The notes under the pieces: model-generated
Seen by the model: only the letters and a program-made list of their open reading frames with translations
What the model was told of the DNA's origin: nothing
Database searches by the model: none
Assembly (NCBI RefSeq): GCF_017254835.1
Contig: NZ_JAFKCW010000003.1
Location: 124,001-188,000 of the forward strand
Source of the DNA: Algoriphagus aestuariicola
GTDB lineage: Bacteria; Bacteroidota; Bacteroidia; Cytophagales; Cyclobacteriaceae
Length of the DNA stretch: 64,000 bases
Direction: 5' to 3'
Program-made: the position numbers and the translations under genes
Shown: one piece after another, positions 52,649 through 62,895 of the stretch
Layout: each line of letters starts with the position of its first letter
How positions within the stretch are numbered: position 1 is the first letter of the stretch

Positions 52649-53404
52649 ATGTGTCTTGTCGCCTTGTCGTGGAGATCCCATCCGGAGTACCCACTTCTTA
52701 TTTCAGCCAATCGGGATGAATTTTTTGATCGTCCCACCTCGCCCCTGCACCGCTGGGAAAACGGCATCTATGCTGGCAAAGATCTCCGTGGCGGCGGCAC
52801 TTGGATGGGTTTTCATCCAGACGGAAAATGGGCCCTCTTGACAAATTATCGGGACTTTCTCCATCCAAGGATTCCGGAGATCAGCCGGGGGAGGTTGGTT
52901 CTTGACTTTTTGCAAGAGTCGCTTTCACCCGAAAACTACCTAGACCGTGTAGTGTCGGATAGAGAACGCTATGATGGATTCAACCTGATACTCTCGGACG
53001 GGAAAAAACTGCATTACTACAGCAACTATGGCCCGGATCCGATGGAGCTTCAGCCGGGGATTTACGCCGTTTCCAATGGCTTGATCGATGCTCCATGGCC
53101 TAAATCGAAACTTGCCGCTAAACAAATGGCGAACCTTCGAAAAGCAGATCCGGACGCGGACGCCCTCCTCTCAATCCTGAAGTCCAATGAAACATTCCCC
53201 TTGGAAAAGCTCCCTAAAACAGGCGTAAGCACAGCCATGGAGCAGCAGCTTTCAGCGCAATTTATCCGAATGGAGCCTGGTTATGGAACTGTTTCGGCCA
53301 CATCTGTTTTAAGAGACCAAAGCGGATTTACCCAGCTAAAGGAGCGGAGTTTTGACTGGAATCAAGAAAAATACCGTGACATTTCTTTCAGCTTTCAAAC
53401 CTAA
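52649..53404 (+). CDS. NRDE/TANGO2 family protein
   Basis: 251 residues from the ATG at 52649, whose product begins with the family start MCLVALSWRSHPEYPLLISANRDEFFDRPT; NRDE is the defining motif, and Cys2 is the usual N-terminal residue, often a nucleophile in related Ntn-hydrolases. GGGTWMGFHPDGKWALLTNYRD follows. Role not settled; human TANGO2 is linked to heme or lipid handling. It is 3 bp upstream of the YpdA-like gene, so a common transcript is likely. Confidence 0.92.
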   Translation: MCLVALSWRSHPEYPLLISANRDEFFDRPTSPLHRWENGIYAGKDLRGGGTWMGFHPDGKWALLTNYRDFLHPRIPEISRGRLVLDFLQESLSPENYLDRVVSDRERYDGFNLILSDGKKLHYYSNYGPDPMELQPGIYAVSNGLIDAPWPKSKLAAKQMANLRKADPDADALLSILKSNETFPLEKLPKTGVSTAMEQQLSAQFIRMEPGYGTVSATSVLRDQSGFTQLKERSFDWNQEKYRDISFSFQT

Positions 53405-53407
53405 CCT

Positions 53408-54385
53408 ATGCAAAAAATACACGACCTCATCATCATCGGCGGGGGACCGATTGGCTTGGCCTGCGGAATAGAAGCAGGAAAGGCCGGCTTGGACTACCTT
53501 ATCTTGGAAAAGGGTGCCCTTACGAATTCCATCTTTAACTACCCCGTCAACATGACCTTCTTCTCCACTTCTGACCGACTGGAGATGGCCGACATTCCCT
53601 TTATGTCCATTGGCGTGAAGCCTACCCGTACCGAGGCCCTGGAGTACTACCGCCGTGTGTACCTCCATTACAAATTGAAGGTGAACCTGTACGAAGAGGT
53701 AAAAACTCTCCAAAAGACAGAGGACATTTTTGAAATCAAAACATCAAAATCAGACTACAAAAGCAGAAATATCGTGCTCGCAACGGGATTCTATGACCTT
53801 CCCAATCTGATGGATGTCCCTGGAGAAAACCTTCCCAAAGTGCTGCACTACTACAAAGAACCCTGGCCATTCATCGGCCAAAAAATACTGGTAGTAGGCG
53901 GGGCAAATTCCGCTGTGGACGCTGCGCTGGAATGCTGGAGAAAAGGCGCTGAGGTAAGCATGGTACTCCTGGGTGACGAAGTGGATGAAAATGTAAAATA
54001 CTGGGTTCGCCCTGATATCATCAATAGAATCAAAGAAGGCTCGATCCAAGCTTTCACGCGATCAAAGGTCAAGGAAATACGAGAGAAAGAAGTGGTCATC
54101 GCCACTTCCGCGGGAGATGTCAGTATTGAAAACGATTGGGTGCTGGCCATGACGGGATACAAACCCAATTTCGCCCTATTGAATCAGCTGGGGGTGGAAA
54201 TGAGCTTGGACGAGAAGCGGCAGCCCTGCTACGACCAAGCTAATCAGGAATCGAACGTCCCTGGAGTCTACCTTGCGGGAGTAGTCTGCGGGGGATTGAA
54301 CACCCGGGAATTCTTCATCGAAAACAGCATTGCGCATGCCGAGTCAATCGTCAAAGATATTCTCAAAAAGTCCAATCGGGATTGA
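53408..54385 (+). CDS. ypdA: YpdA-like bacillithiol disulfide reductase
   Basis: 325 residues. FAD-binding GGGPIG (11-16), NADPH-binding VVGGANSAVDAALECWRKGAEVSMVLLG (about 163-190), GYKPNFALL and VYLAGVVCGGLNTREFFIENS. It lacks the CxxC of thioredoxin reductases, as YpdA proteins do; a single Cys in VCGG fits. It would reduce bacillithiol disulfide (BSSB) with NADPH, matching bshC at 15.4 kb. Directly follows the NRDE gene. Confidence 0.9.
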   Translation: MQKIHDLIIIGGGPIGLACGIEAGKAGLDYLILEKGALTNSIFNYPVNMTFFSTSDRLEMADIPFMSIGVKPTRTEALEYYRRVYLHYKLKVNLYEEVKTLQKTEDIFEIKTSKSDYKSRNIVLATGFYDLPNLMDVPGENLPKVLHYYKEPWPFIGQKILVVGGANSAVDAALECWRKGAEVSMVLLGDEVDENVKYWVRPDIINRIKEGSIQAFTRSKVKEIREKEVVIATSAGDVSIENDWVLAMTGYKPNFALLNQLGVEMSLDEKRQPCYDQANQESNVPGVYLAGVVCGGLNTREFFIENSIAHAESIVKDILKKSNRD

Positions 54386-54417
54386 CAAAAGCAATTGGCT
54401 CCGCTAAACTGCATAAA

Positions 54418-54439
54418 AAAACCGGCCTCGGCCGGTTTT
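54418..54439. terminator. Bidirectional intrinsic terminator
   Basis: Ten-bp stem AAAACCGGCC/GGCCGGTTTT (54418-54427, 54430-54439) with flanking A and T runs, between convergent ypdA and guaB. Confidence 0.88.
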
Positions 54440-54445
54440 AATTTT

Positions 54446-55936
<1,491 letters not shown>

Positions 55937-55986
55937 TTATAGGTAACCCTATTTGCCCGTCAAAGGTACAAACAAAAATCTATGCC

Positions 55987-56196
55987 ATGCCAGCAAAAAA
56001 CAAAAATAAATGTGGAAACGACGTTCCTCTGCTCTTAGTTTTAAAATATGTTTTGGAACCAATACCCAAAAACAACAAATCAGTCCAACGCCTTTTGGAA
56101 AAGACTAATCAGCTTGAAAGCTTTGGACTGGCCTTAAAAGACGGCGGATTGTTAGACGCACATCACTCTGATTTCTTTTTCAGGCGGGCAATGTAA
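55987..56196 (+). CDS. Doubtful small hypothetical protein
   Basis: 69 residues from ATG 55987. Basic N-terminus (MPAKNKNKCGN), no known motif. It begins in the upstream region of guaB and ends 34 bp inside the 3' end of the opposite rsmB-like gene. No promoter or ribosome site seen. It fills the only gap in the area that could hold a rightward gene, but may be a chance frame. Confidence 0.25.
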   Translation: MPAKNKNKCGNDVPLLLVLKYVLEPIPKNNKSVQRLLEKTNQLESFGLALKDGGLLDAHHSDFFFRRAM

Positions 56197-57356
56197 AATC
56201 CATCAAAGCCGCTTTCCTGGGCAAGGACTTTTTTGTCCTCGATCAGCTCAAAGCTCTTGCCGGCCTCGCTGCCGAGAAATTTCTGAATCTGGAGTTCGTT
56301 TTCAGAGGGCAGAATACTACAGGTCGCATACACCATTTGCCCACCCGGCTTCAGCATGGAGGGGTAACTCTGAAGTATTTCCTGCTGAGTCTGTCTTACC
56401 TTTTCGATGGATTCGAGACTTAGTTTCCATTTGGTGTCTGGATTTCTGCGCAGCACACCCAGCCCAGAGCAAGGCACGTCAAGCAACAGCCGATCAGCGG
56501 ACTCTTTCAGGCGCTTGATGGTTTTGGTGCCTTCGATGACTTTGGGTTCGAAAATGGAAACGCCGTTTCGTCTCGCCCGGAGCTTTGCCTGCTGGAGCTT
56601 CCACTCCTCCACATCCATGGAGATGACTTTTCCCTTGTTTTCCATCAAAGCTGCCAAATGAAGTGACTTCCCTCCGGCACCTGCACAGGCATCGATCACT
56701 CGCATGCCCGGCTCTACCGCCAATGCCGATGCCACCAGCTGTGAGCTTGCATCTTGAACTTCAAATAGCCCAGCCTTAAATGCGGGATTGCGAAAAACGT
56801 TTTGTCGCTCTTCCAAGATCAACGCATCGGGATAGCCTTTGGCCAGATAAGTATCGATCCCATCCTCAGCAAGCTGGTTTTTAAGCCTTTCCCGGGTGGT
56901 CTTTAGCGTATTTACCCTTAAAACTACTTCGGCTTCTTCATTGAGCGCGTGGATCTCAGATGCCCATTTTCCTCCCAATTCTGCCTCTCCCAGCTTCTGA
57001 AGCCAGTCAGGTATGGATTCCAACAAGGCGGGATCGGTGATGGACTCGTATTTCCCCTTCAGTTTCTCGGGATTTATCCGTGCAAACTCCTCCCAGTCCG
57101 GCAGCGCATTCCCTTGCATCAGCCAATAGGTCCCAAACAAATCCCAATAGTCCTTGGACGGGCTCAAATGGTTGATCAACCTCCACCAGCGCACCATTTC
57201 GTAGGTGGTCTCGGCGATAAAAGACCGATCCCTCGCACCCCATTTGGGATTGGATTTCAATGTACGCTCGATCACTTTGTCTGCGTATTGACCGTCTTCA
57301 AAAATAGCTTCAAGTGCGGTATGTACGCCGCGGATGGTATTGTTATGTAGCTTCAT
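56163..57356 (-). CDS. RsmB/NOP2 family RNA (cytosine-5) methyltransferase
   Basis: 397 residues. N-terminal NusB-like helical domain with REDFIA-like RDRSFIAETTYEMVRWWRL, then the SAM domain: VIDACAGAGGKSLHLAA, VISMDVEEWKL, LLLDVPCSGLGVLRRNPDTKW with the motif IV Cys and YATCSILPSENE with the catalytic Cys. Target is probably 16S rRNA. Start taken at 57356 (MKLHNNTIRGVHTALEAIF); an earlier start adds 7 residues. A -7-like TACCTTTG lies leftward at 57375-57382. Confidence 0.92.
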   Translation of the reverse strand: MKLHNNTIRGVHTALEAIFEDGQYADKVIERTLKSNPKWGARDRSFIAETTYEMVRWWRLINHLSPSKDYWDLFGTYWLMQGNALPDWEEFARINPEKLKGKYESITDPALLESIPDWLQKLGEAELGGKWASEIHALNEEAEVVLRVNTLKTTRERLKNQLAEDGIDTYLAKGYPDALILEERQNVFRNPAFKAGLFEVQDASSQLVASALAVEPGMRVIDACAGAGGKSLHLAALMENKGKVISMDVEEWKLQQAKLRARRNGVSIFEPKVIEGTKTIKRLKESADRLLLDVPCSGLGVLRRNPDTKWKLSLESIEKVRQTQQEILQSYPSMLKPGGQMVYATCSILPSENELQIQKFLGSEAGKSFELIEDKKVLAQESGFDGFYIARLKKKSE

Positions 57357-57374
57357 GGGAAGAAATTCTCCCCG

Positions 57375-57461
57375 CAAAGGTAAGGGGATTTGTCGAGGAA
57401 TAGCTTTTCGCAGGAAAAGGCCGCCGCCACGGGGCCAAATCCCTTCCCCTGCTTACCTTTG
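57375..57461. promoter_or_regulatory. Mirror-image divergent -7 elements for rsmB-like gene and prmC
   Basis: Leftward TACCTTTG at 57375-57382 (rsmB-like) and rightward TACCTTTG at 57454-57461 (prmC) sit within a partly inverted repeat (GCAAAGGTAAGGGG against CCCC-TGC-TTACCTTTGC). Both fit TAnnTTTG. Rightward, the element is 3 bp before the prmC ATG, which implies a leaderless or near-leaderless transcript. Confidence 0.5.
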
Positions 57462-57464
57462 CGC

Positions 57465-58307
57465 ATGCCAATCTCAGTACAGGACTTTTCAAAAAAACTG
57501 ACTCTCCAACTACTCGAGCTCTATCCGGAGCAGGAAGCCAGTAACCTCGTGGAATGGCTATTGGAATATCACATTGGCATCAGAAGAGCCGATAGTTTCA
57601 GATCTTTTGACGAAGAAGATCTCCCCGCGAAATTATATCAAGATCTGGAAAGATTGAAAACCGGCGAACCGATCCAATACATCCTGGGAAAAGCGCCGTT
57701 TTATGGACGGGAGTTTGCCGTGACGCGTGACACCCTCATCCCCCGCAATGAGACAGAAGAGCTCGTTCATCTTATCATCAAAGAAAACAGGGCTCCGGGA
57801 CTCAGAATTCTCGACATTGGAACCGGAACCGGCTGCATACCTATCAGTCTATTCTTGGAGATGGATCATCCTACGGTTCATGGACTGGATTTTTCGAAGC
57901 CTGCCCTGCAAGTTGCAAAAGACAATGCCAGGGACCTGGGGGCAAGAGTCAGTTTTGAGCTTTGCGACATTCTATCCCAGATGCCCGCGTTTGCCAACGT
58001 AGACATTTTAGTATCCAACCCACCTTACGTATTGGAGTCGGACAAAAGCAAAATGCATCAAAATGTCCTCGCGCACGAGCCGTGGAGTGCATTGTTTGTA
58101 CCCGATGAAGACCCCTTGCTTTTTTATCGGGTTATAGCTGAGAAAGGGAAGCAACTACTGGTTCCCCATGGGAAAATCTATTTTGAAATCCACGAATCCC
58201 AAGGAAGGGCGGTCAAGGAGCTTTTGGAGAATTTGGGCTACACAAACGCGAGGGTCGTCCAAGACCTGAATGGAAAAAACCGCATGTGTATGGCCATGCT
58301 CTCCTGA
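57465..58307 (+). CDS. prmC: Peptide chain release factor N5-glutamine methyltransferase
   Basis: 280 residues from the ATG at 57465 (MPISVQDFSKKLTLQLLELY). N-terminal helical domain, then GEPIQYILGKAPFYGREFAVTRDTLIPRNETEELV, SAM motif LDIGTGTGCIPISL and catalytic NPPY (SNPPYVLESD). Methylates the GGQ glutamine of release factors. A TTG-initiated extension to 57390 exists but adds low-complexity residues, and the -7 element at 57454-57461 makes that start impossible. Confidence 0.95.
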   Translation: MPISVQDFSKKLTLQLLELYPEQEASNLVEWLLEYHIGIRRADSFRSFDEEDLPAKLYQDLERLKTGEPIQYILGKAPFYGREFAVTRDTLIPRNETEELVHLIIKENRAPGLRILDIGTGTGCIPISLFLEMDHPTVHGLDFSKPALQVAKDNARDLGARVSFELCDILSQMPAFANVDILVSNPPYVLESDKSKMHQNVLAHEPWSALFVPDEDPLLFYRVIAEKGKQLLVPHGKIYFEIHESQGRAVKELLENLGYTNARVVQDLNGKNRMCMAMLS

Positions 58308-58377
58308 TTCTGGTGTAAAATTTCTGGGAAGAGATCAGATCCCTTGGTAGTTTTATCTCAAACCAATTGCTATCCTC

Positions 58378-58767
58378 ATGAAAACTGACGTCCGATCAGA
58401 CCTTGCTTTGCTCATCCTACGCCTGGGAGCAGGCGCTATGATGCTCACCCATGGCATTCCCAAAATCATGCGATTCTTCAGCGGAAACGAAATCAAATTT
58501 GCCGATCCCTTTGGACTGGGGCCGGAAATCTCCCTGGCAATGGCGGCATTTGCCGAAGGAATATGCTCGATCTTGGTAATACTCGGATTCAAGACCCGAC
58601 TTGCCTCGATTCCAATAATACTGACTATGCTGACCGCGGCATTTTACGCACATTGGGATGATCCCTTTGGAAGAAAAGAATTGCCCCTCCTATTCTGCGT
58701 AGTCTTCATCAGCTTGCTGCTGACTGGCGGTGGAGCCTACTCGCTTGACAATCTCAAGAAGCGCTAA
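58378..58767 (+). CDS. DoxX family membrane protein
   Basis: 129 residues, four membrane helices. N-terminal DLALLILRLGAGAMMLTHGIPKIMRFFSG is the DoxX signature, followed by LAMAAFAEGICSILVILGFKTRLASI. Members are linked to redox or stress functions, sometimes as quinone-interacting or antioxidant proteins; the role here is unknown. 71 bp after prmC; a 133-bp inverted-repeat unit starts 6 bp beyond its stop. Confidence 0.9.
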   Translation: MKTDVRSDLALLILRLGAGAMMLTHGIPKIMRFFSGNEIKFADPFGLGPEISLAMAAFAEGICSILVILGFKTRLASIPIILTMLTAAFYAHWDDPFGRKELPLLFCVVFISLLLTGGGAYSLDNLKKR

Positions 58768-58772
58768 CCAAA

Positions 58773-58905
58773 AAGAGGCTGTCTCATAACTGATGTTTGT
58801 CACATTGAGCGAAGTCGAAATGCGGCTATATTTTCTGTAAATGGCCTTACTCCCGTAGCCCCAGTGCTCAGGCTGACACAATCAGGCCTTTTGAGACAGC
58901 CTCTT
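58773..58905. mobile_element. Putative MITE-like inverted-repeat unit
   Basis: Perfect 14-bp inverted repeat AAGAGGCTGTCTCA at 58773-58786 and 58892-58905, 133 bp in all. Inside, a second imperfect pair (58790-58810 with 58866-58885) extends the stem. The central GTCACATTGAGCGAAGTCGAAATG has the look of dispersed intergenic repeats of Bacteroidota. No ORF. Leftward the stem ends in TCTTTTTGG, so it may also end the transcript from 59-60 kb. Mobility is inference. Confidence 0.5.
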
Positions 58906-58908
58906 CCT

Positions 58909-59745
58909 TTAGGCATTTTCGAGGGCCTTTATGTCAAACTTTTTCATTTTTAGAAAAGCTTCAACGACTCGCTGTCCCTTTTCCGGATCAGAGATCAAGT
59001 CTGGGAGTACCGTGGGAACAATCTGCCAGCTGACCCCAAACTTGTCCTTGACCCAGCCACACATACTTTCCTCCCCGTCTTCAGTCAGCTTTTTCCAAAA
59101 GAAATCTATCTCCTCCTGGCTGTCGCAGGGAATAACCAGGGACATGCCCTCGGTAAAACCAAACTGGTGACTAAAGGAGCTATCCATCGCCGCAAACAAC
59201 TGCCCATTCAGCAAAAACTGCGCATGGTTGATCTTCCCTTCCTGGTCTCCAGCGTCGTTTCCATACCGGGATATAAACCGAGTGGATGAGTCTGGAAAAG
59301 TAGACGTGTAAAACGCCAATGCCTCCTCCGCTCTACCAAACTGCTCCCCGGTAAACATCAGCGCAGGGACGTACCGCTGCCTGATCCCCTCGGGCACATT
59401 GCTTTCCAGCTGCCAGCTCACGCCGAATTTATCCTGCACCCAGCCATACTTTTTGGACCAGGGATAGCTGTCCAAGGGCATCATCACCATTCCTCCATCG
59501 CTCAGCTTTTGCCAGATGCGCTCCAGTTCTTTTTCATCTGGAAAAATGGAGTAAATGGAAATACTCGGATTGGGCTGGAATTTCGGTCCTCCGTTTAGGC
59601 ACATGAACTTTTCGCCCCCGGATGACCACAGGGACACCATGGGATTCTCATCTTCGATTTTGGCATCTGGAAACACCGAGCAATAAAACTGGGCTGCCTC
59701 TTTGGCTTGGTCGGCCATCCAAATGCAGGGATAGAGGGATTTCAT
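58909..59745 (-). CDS. VOC superfamily protein, PhnB-like with two tandem domains
   Basis: 278 residues with two similar halves (about 3-130 and 135-265). Each starts MFTGE/MADQAKEAA...FYCSVFPDA or FYTSTFPDS and ends in WVQDKFGVSWQL or WVKDKFGVSWQIVP, the PhnB/3-demethylubiquinone methyltransferase-like hallmark. The fold binds a metal and may act on glyoxal- or quinone-like substrates; activity unknown. 11 bp downstream of the AHSA1 gene and likely in its operon. Confidence 0.9.
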   Translation of the reverse strand: MKSLYPCIWMADQAKEAAQFYCSVFPDAKIEDENPMVSLWSSGGEKFMCLNGGPKFQPNPSISIYSIFPDEKELERIWQKLSDGGMVMMPLDSYPWSKKYGWVQDKFGVSWQLESNVPEGIRQRYVPALMFTGEQFGRAEEALAFYTSTFPDSSTRFISRYGNDAGDQEGKINHAQFLLNGQLFAAMDSSFSHQFGFTEGMSLVIPCDSQEEIDFFWKKLTEDGEESMCGWVKDKFGVSWQIVPTVLPDLISDPEKGQRVVEAFLKMKKFDIKALENA

Positions 59746-59756
59746 ATTGGCGGGGT

Positions 59757-60632
59757 TTAGTGTTCGCAGATTTCCTTAAGCCGCTTTAGCGCTTTGGGCC
59801 ACATCTTCTCAAACATTTCCTTGTATTCTCCGGCAGACTCCATATCCACCTTGAGCAGCGTCCTGTCTCCCTGATCAACGAAACTGTAATTTTCAGTGGC
59901 TCCTGCAAAAGCCTCCACTTCGGGGCCAGAAGTGATTTCCTGTCCATCCGCATACAAGCCGTAATGCTCGATGGAGATATACTTGTCATTGACACGATCG
60001 GCGATTTTAGCGACCATGCCGCCTTCCTTTCCATCATCACCTGGACCGAGGAAAAGAATCTTGGAACCCTTGGTCCAGTCACCTTTATAGTAGGATCCCG
60101 GATTGAAGGCCGTAGTCCAGTCTCGGTAAGATTCGTCTGCCAGCATAAGCTCAAACACCTTGGAAACCGGTGCATCGATCTCTATTTCAAAATGCATGGA
60201 ATCATGCTGGAAGCCTTCCACATATTTTTTGAAGTTGTCTAGGATGGATTGCCAGCCATCGCGCTGCATTTCTTCGGAGTTTGTCTGCTCAGCGTCAAAC
60301 GTCACATTGACTCGTGTACTTCCGCCTTGGTCGATGAACTCCACCTCTGCTTCTCGCCCATCTCCCATCACGTAGCTTAGCAGTTCGTTGGGCTGCACTT
60401 TTTGAAAGACCCCCTCGAAATCAAAACCCATGGAACCATCCTTAGCTTCCATGCGATAGGAAAAGCTTCCGCCGGGCTCCAATTCGTTTTTTGCTGACGG
60501 GGAATGCCAGTCTGGCGAAGCGCAATTCCATTTTACGATATGCTTGGGAGAATTGTACGCTGTCCATACCTGATTGACAGGTGCGGCGATTTCTGCGGAA
60601 ACTGTGATTTTTGTTGCTGGCTTGGTAGTCAT
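59757..60632 (-). CDS. SRPBCC/AHSA1 family protein with two START-like domains
   Basis: 291 residues from the ATG at 60632 (MTTKPATKITVSAEIAAPVNQVWTAYNSPKHIVKWNCAS). The first domain (about 8-135) and a second (about 145-288, beginning HFEIEIDAPVSKVFELMLADESYRDW) are both AHSA1-like hydrophobic-pocket folds. Role unknown; often next to VOC genes. A -7-like TAAGTTTG lies leftward at 60666-60673, so the upstream ATG at 60668 would lie in the promoter; this supports the chosen start. Confidence 0.9.
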   Translation of the reverse strand: MTTKPATKITVSAEIAAPVNQVWTAYNSPKHIVKWNCASPDWHSPSAKNELEPGGSFSYRMEAKDGSMGFDFEGVFQKVQPNELLSYVMGDGREAEVEFIDQGGSTRVNVTFDAEQTNSEEMQRDGWQSILDNFKKYVEGFQHDSMHFEIEIDAPVSKVFELMLADESYRDWTTAFNPGSYYKGDWTKGSKILFLGPGDDGKEGGMVAKIADRVNDKYISIEHYGLYADGQEITSGPEVEAFAGATENYSFVDQGDRTLLKVDMESAGEYKEMFEKMWPKALKRLKEICEH

Positions 60633-60751
60633 AGTGATTGTGCGTTTTGGGTTTTTCATACTATACAAACTTAACTAAGTTCGGGTGAAAGAATTGGGTG
60701 AAACCTGACAAGGAAAGGGGCTTTTGCGACAAGTTTTTATAAATTGGACGA

Positions 60752-61732
60752 ATGAGAAAGATAAGAATATTGGCCATGGAGGGCAGTGTGGTTCAAGCAA
60801 TTGCGGGAGCGCAGTATTGCTTCAATACTGTCAATCATTTTTTGACCCTAAGCGGACAGGAGCCAGCCTTTGACGTCAAGCTGCTTGGGCTTCACCGCGA
60901 GGTTCGCCCAGGATTCCCGGGTTTTGTCCTGAATCCAGAGTGCACGCTTGAGGATGCCGGAGACGCGGACTTGATCATCATCCCTCCGCTATTTGGTGAT
61001 TTTGATTTGGCGATCGCAACCAATGGTCCCTTTGCCCCATGGCTGAGGCAGCAATACGAAGCCGGTGCCGAGATTGCTTCCCTCTGCGTCGGCGCATTTT
61101 TCCTCGCCTCCACAGGCATGTTGGACGGTAAACGTTGCTCAACCCACTGGGGCTTTATAGACCAGTTTCGCAGCCAGTTTCCCTTGGTCCAAGTGCTCGA
61201 TGGGAGCATTGTGACAGAGGAAGCGGGCATCTACTCCAGCGGAGGCGCCAATTCTTATTGGAACCTATTGCTTCACCTTGTCGAAAAATACGTGGATCGT
61301 GAAATGGCTATTTTGCTCTCCAAGTATTTCGCCATTGATATCGACCGAGACACACAGTCGGCATTTGCGATTTTCCGGGGACAAAAGGAACATCCAGACC
61401 CTGAAATCAGAAAGGCCCAAGAGATCATCGAGCACCGATTTTCGGAACGTATCTCGGTCGAAGACCTGGCGGATGAGGTGGCTGTTGGGCGGCGAAGCTT
61501 TGAAAGGCGCTTCAAGCGAGTCACCAACAATTCTGTGTTGGAATATGTGCAGCGCGTCAAAATCGAAGCTGCCAAGCGCAGCTTTGAGACCAGCCTCAAA
61601 AATATCAATGAGGTCATGTGGGATGTAGGCTACTCGGACTCAAAGGCCTTCCGCACCGTCTTCAAAAAAATCACCGGCCTCACACCAAACGAATACCGTA
61701 ACAAGTACAACAAGCTGGTGAGGCTGAACTGA
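60752..61732 (+). CDS. GlxA-type transcriptional regulator (DJ-1/PfpI + AraC HTH)
   Basis: 326 residues. N-terminal DJ-1/PfpI-like domain (3-180) with the nucleophile-elbow sequence EIASLCVGAFFLAS, where Cys sits at the expected turn; C-terminal AraC/XylS domain (about 215-322) with two helix-turn-helix segments (ISVEDLADEVAVGRRSFERRFKRVT and INEVMWDVGYSDSKAFRTVFKKITGLTPNEY). Divergent from the AHSA1-VOC genes across 119 bp, so those are its likely target. Effector unknown. Confidence 0.93.
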   Translation: MRKIRILAMEGSVVQAIAGAQYCFNTVNHFLTLSGQEPAFDVKLLGLHREVRPGFPGFVLNPECTLEDAGDADLIIIPPLFGDFDLAIATNGPFAPWLRQQYEAGAEIASLCVGAFFLASTGMLDGKRCSTHWGFIDQFRSQFPLVQVLDGSIVTEEAGIYSSGGANSYWNLLLHLVEKYVDREMAILLSKYFAIDIDRDTQSAFAIFRGQKEHPDPEIRKAQEIIEHRFSERISVEDLADEVAVGRRSFERRFKRVTNNSVLEYVQRVKIEAAKRSFETSLKNINEVMWDVGYSDSKAFRTVFKKITGLTPNEYRNKYNKLVRLN

Positions 61733-61791
61733 GCCAAATGCCGAGGACGGAAGACAGATCTAGCAATTTCTAAAAACCATCGCCAATCTTG

Positions 61792-62811
61792 CTAAGGTTT
61801 TTTCCCCAGGATTTTTAGAACGGTCTGCTCGTTTTCCGAGAGTTCGTCTGGATCGTCAACACTCTTCAACTTGAGCTTTTGATAGTGGGCAAGCTCGCCA
61901 TCAAGCAGCACCTGCATCACTCTGGGATGGATATAATACTGACGACAGACGGCAACGGTATTGCCCAGCACTTCCGCGACCTTTTTGACTATGGTCGGCT
62001 CCAGCTTTCTCTTGGGAAATTCCCTGATGACTTCAAGGCTTTCCTCATAATGATCTATGGCCAGGACGGTTCCACCCCAGGTTCTGAAGTCCTTGGCCGT
62101 AAACGGCATGCCTGCGATCTCCAGGAGATACTGGTTTACATCTTTGGATCCGACGCAGTGGTAGGCTCCGTCTTTCCCCTGGTATTTGAAAACTTCGTAG
62201 CCCGGGAGTTCGGACATTTGCTTGATAAGCCTGATAAGCCTTTTACTCTCGACTTTTATCTTTCTGTCCTTACCGCTCTTTGCTTTGTAGCGGAGGTGCA
62301 GTTTGCCATTCTCTTGGACGAGATGCTTTCTCCTTAGCGTAGTCAAGCCGTAGGTTTTGTTTTCGCGCTGATAGCATTTGTTACCGATACGGACGTAATA
62401 TTCATCGAGCATCATCACAACTAGGGCTAGGATTTTCTCTCTTGGCCAGCCCCGCTTGCGTAGGTCCGATTCAAGTGCTTTTCGAATTTGGGGAAGTATT
62501 TTCCCAAACTCAGCCATTTTTCCATATTTGGATTCTTGGCGGTAGCGGACATAGTCGGGATGGTAGAGGTATTGCTTGCGTCCCCTCTCGTCAAATCCGG
62601 TAGCCTGCAAGTGTCCTTTGGGACTTTTGCAGACCCATACATTTTTCCACATCGGAGGAATCACGAGCTTCTGGATACGTTCCAAAACCCGCTTTTTGCC
62701 GATTTTTTCACCTTTCTTATCCAAGTAGACAAAGGCCCTTCCTGACTTTTTGCGAAAGAACCCGGGATAACCCTCCCCGACATAGACTAGAGTTTCAGGA
62801 CATTCAGACAT
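61792..62811 (-). CDS. DNA topoisomerase IB (poxvirus/eukaryotic-like type)
   Basis: 339 residues. N-terminal GRAFVYLDKKGEKI and VIPPMWKNVWVCKSPKGHLQATGFDERGRKQYLYHP, then the catalytic core: KILALVVMMLDEYYVRIGN (Arg in the RxGN motif), LRRKHLV, KDFRTWGGT, and nucleophile CRQYYIHP (Tyr293 most likely). Nicks and religates DNA through a 3'-phosphotyrosine, relaxing supercoils. Such enzymes are scattered in bacteria, probably by transfer. Adjacent genes suggest no operon partner. Confidence 0.94.
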   Translation of the reverse strand: MSECPETLVYVGEGYPGFFRKKSGRAFVYLDKKGEKIGKKRVLERIQKLVIPPMWKNVWVCKSPKGHLQATGFDERGRKQYLYHPDYVRYRQESKYGKMAEFGKILPQIRKALESDLRKRGWPREKILALVVMMLDEYYVRIGNKCYQRENKTYGLTTLRRKHLVQENGKLHLRYKAKSGKDRKIKVESKRLIRLIKQMSELPGYEVFKYQGKDGAYHCVGSKDVNQYLLEIAGMPFTAKDFRTWGGTVLAIDHYEESLEVIREFPKRKLEPTIVKKVAEVLGNTVAVCRQYYIHPRVMQVLLDGELAHYQKLKLKSVDDPDELSENEQTVLKILGKKP

Positions 62812-62895
62812 CGAACAGTATGTTGTATCTCTCTGTGGAATTCAAAAAGTGTACACAGATGACTGCAACGATGGCTGCTGGTGGTTTGTCCACAC

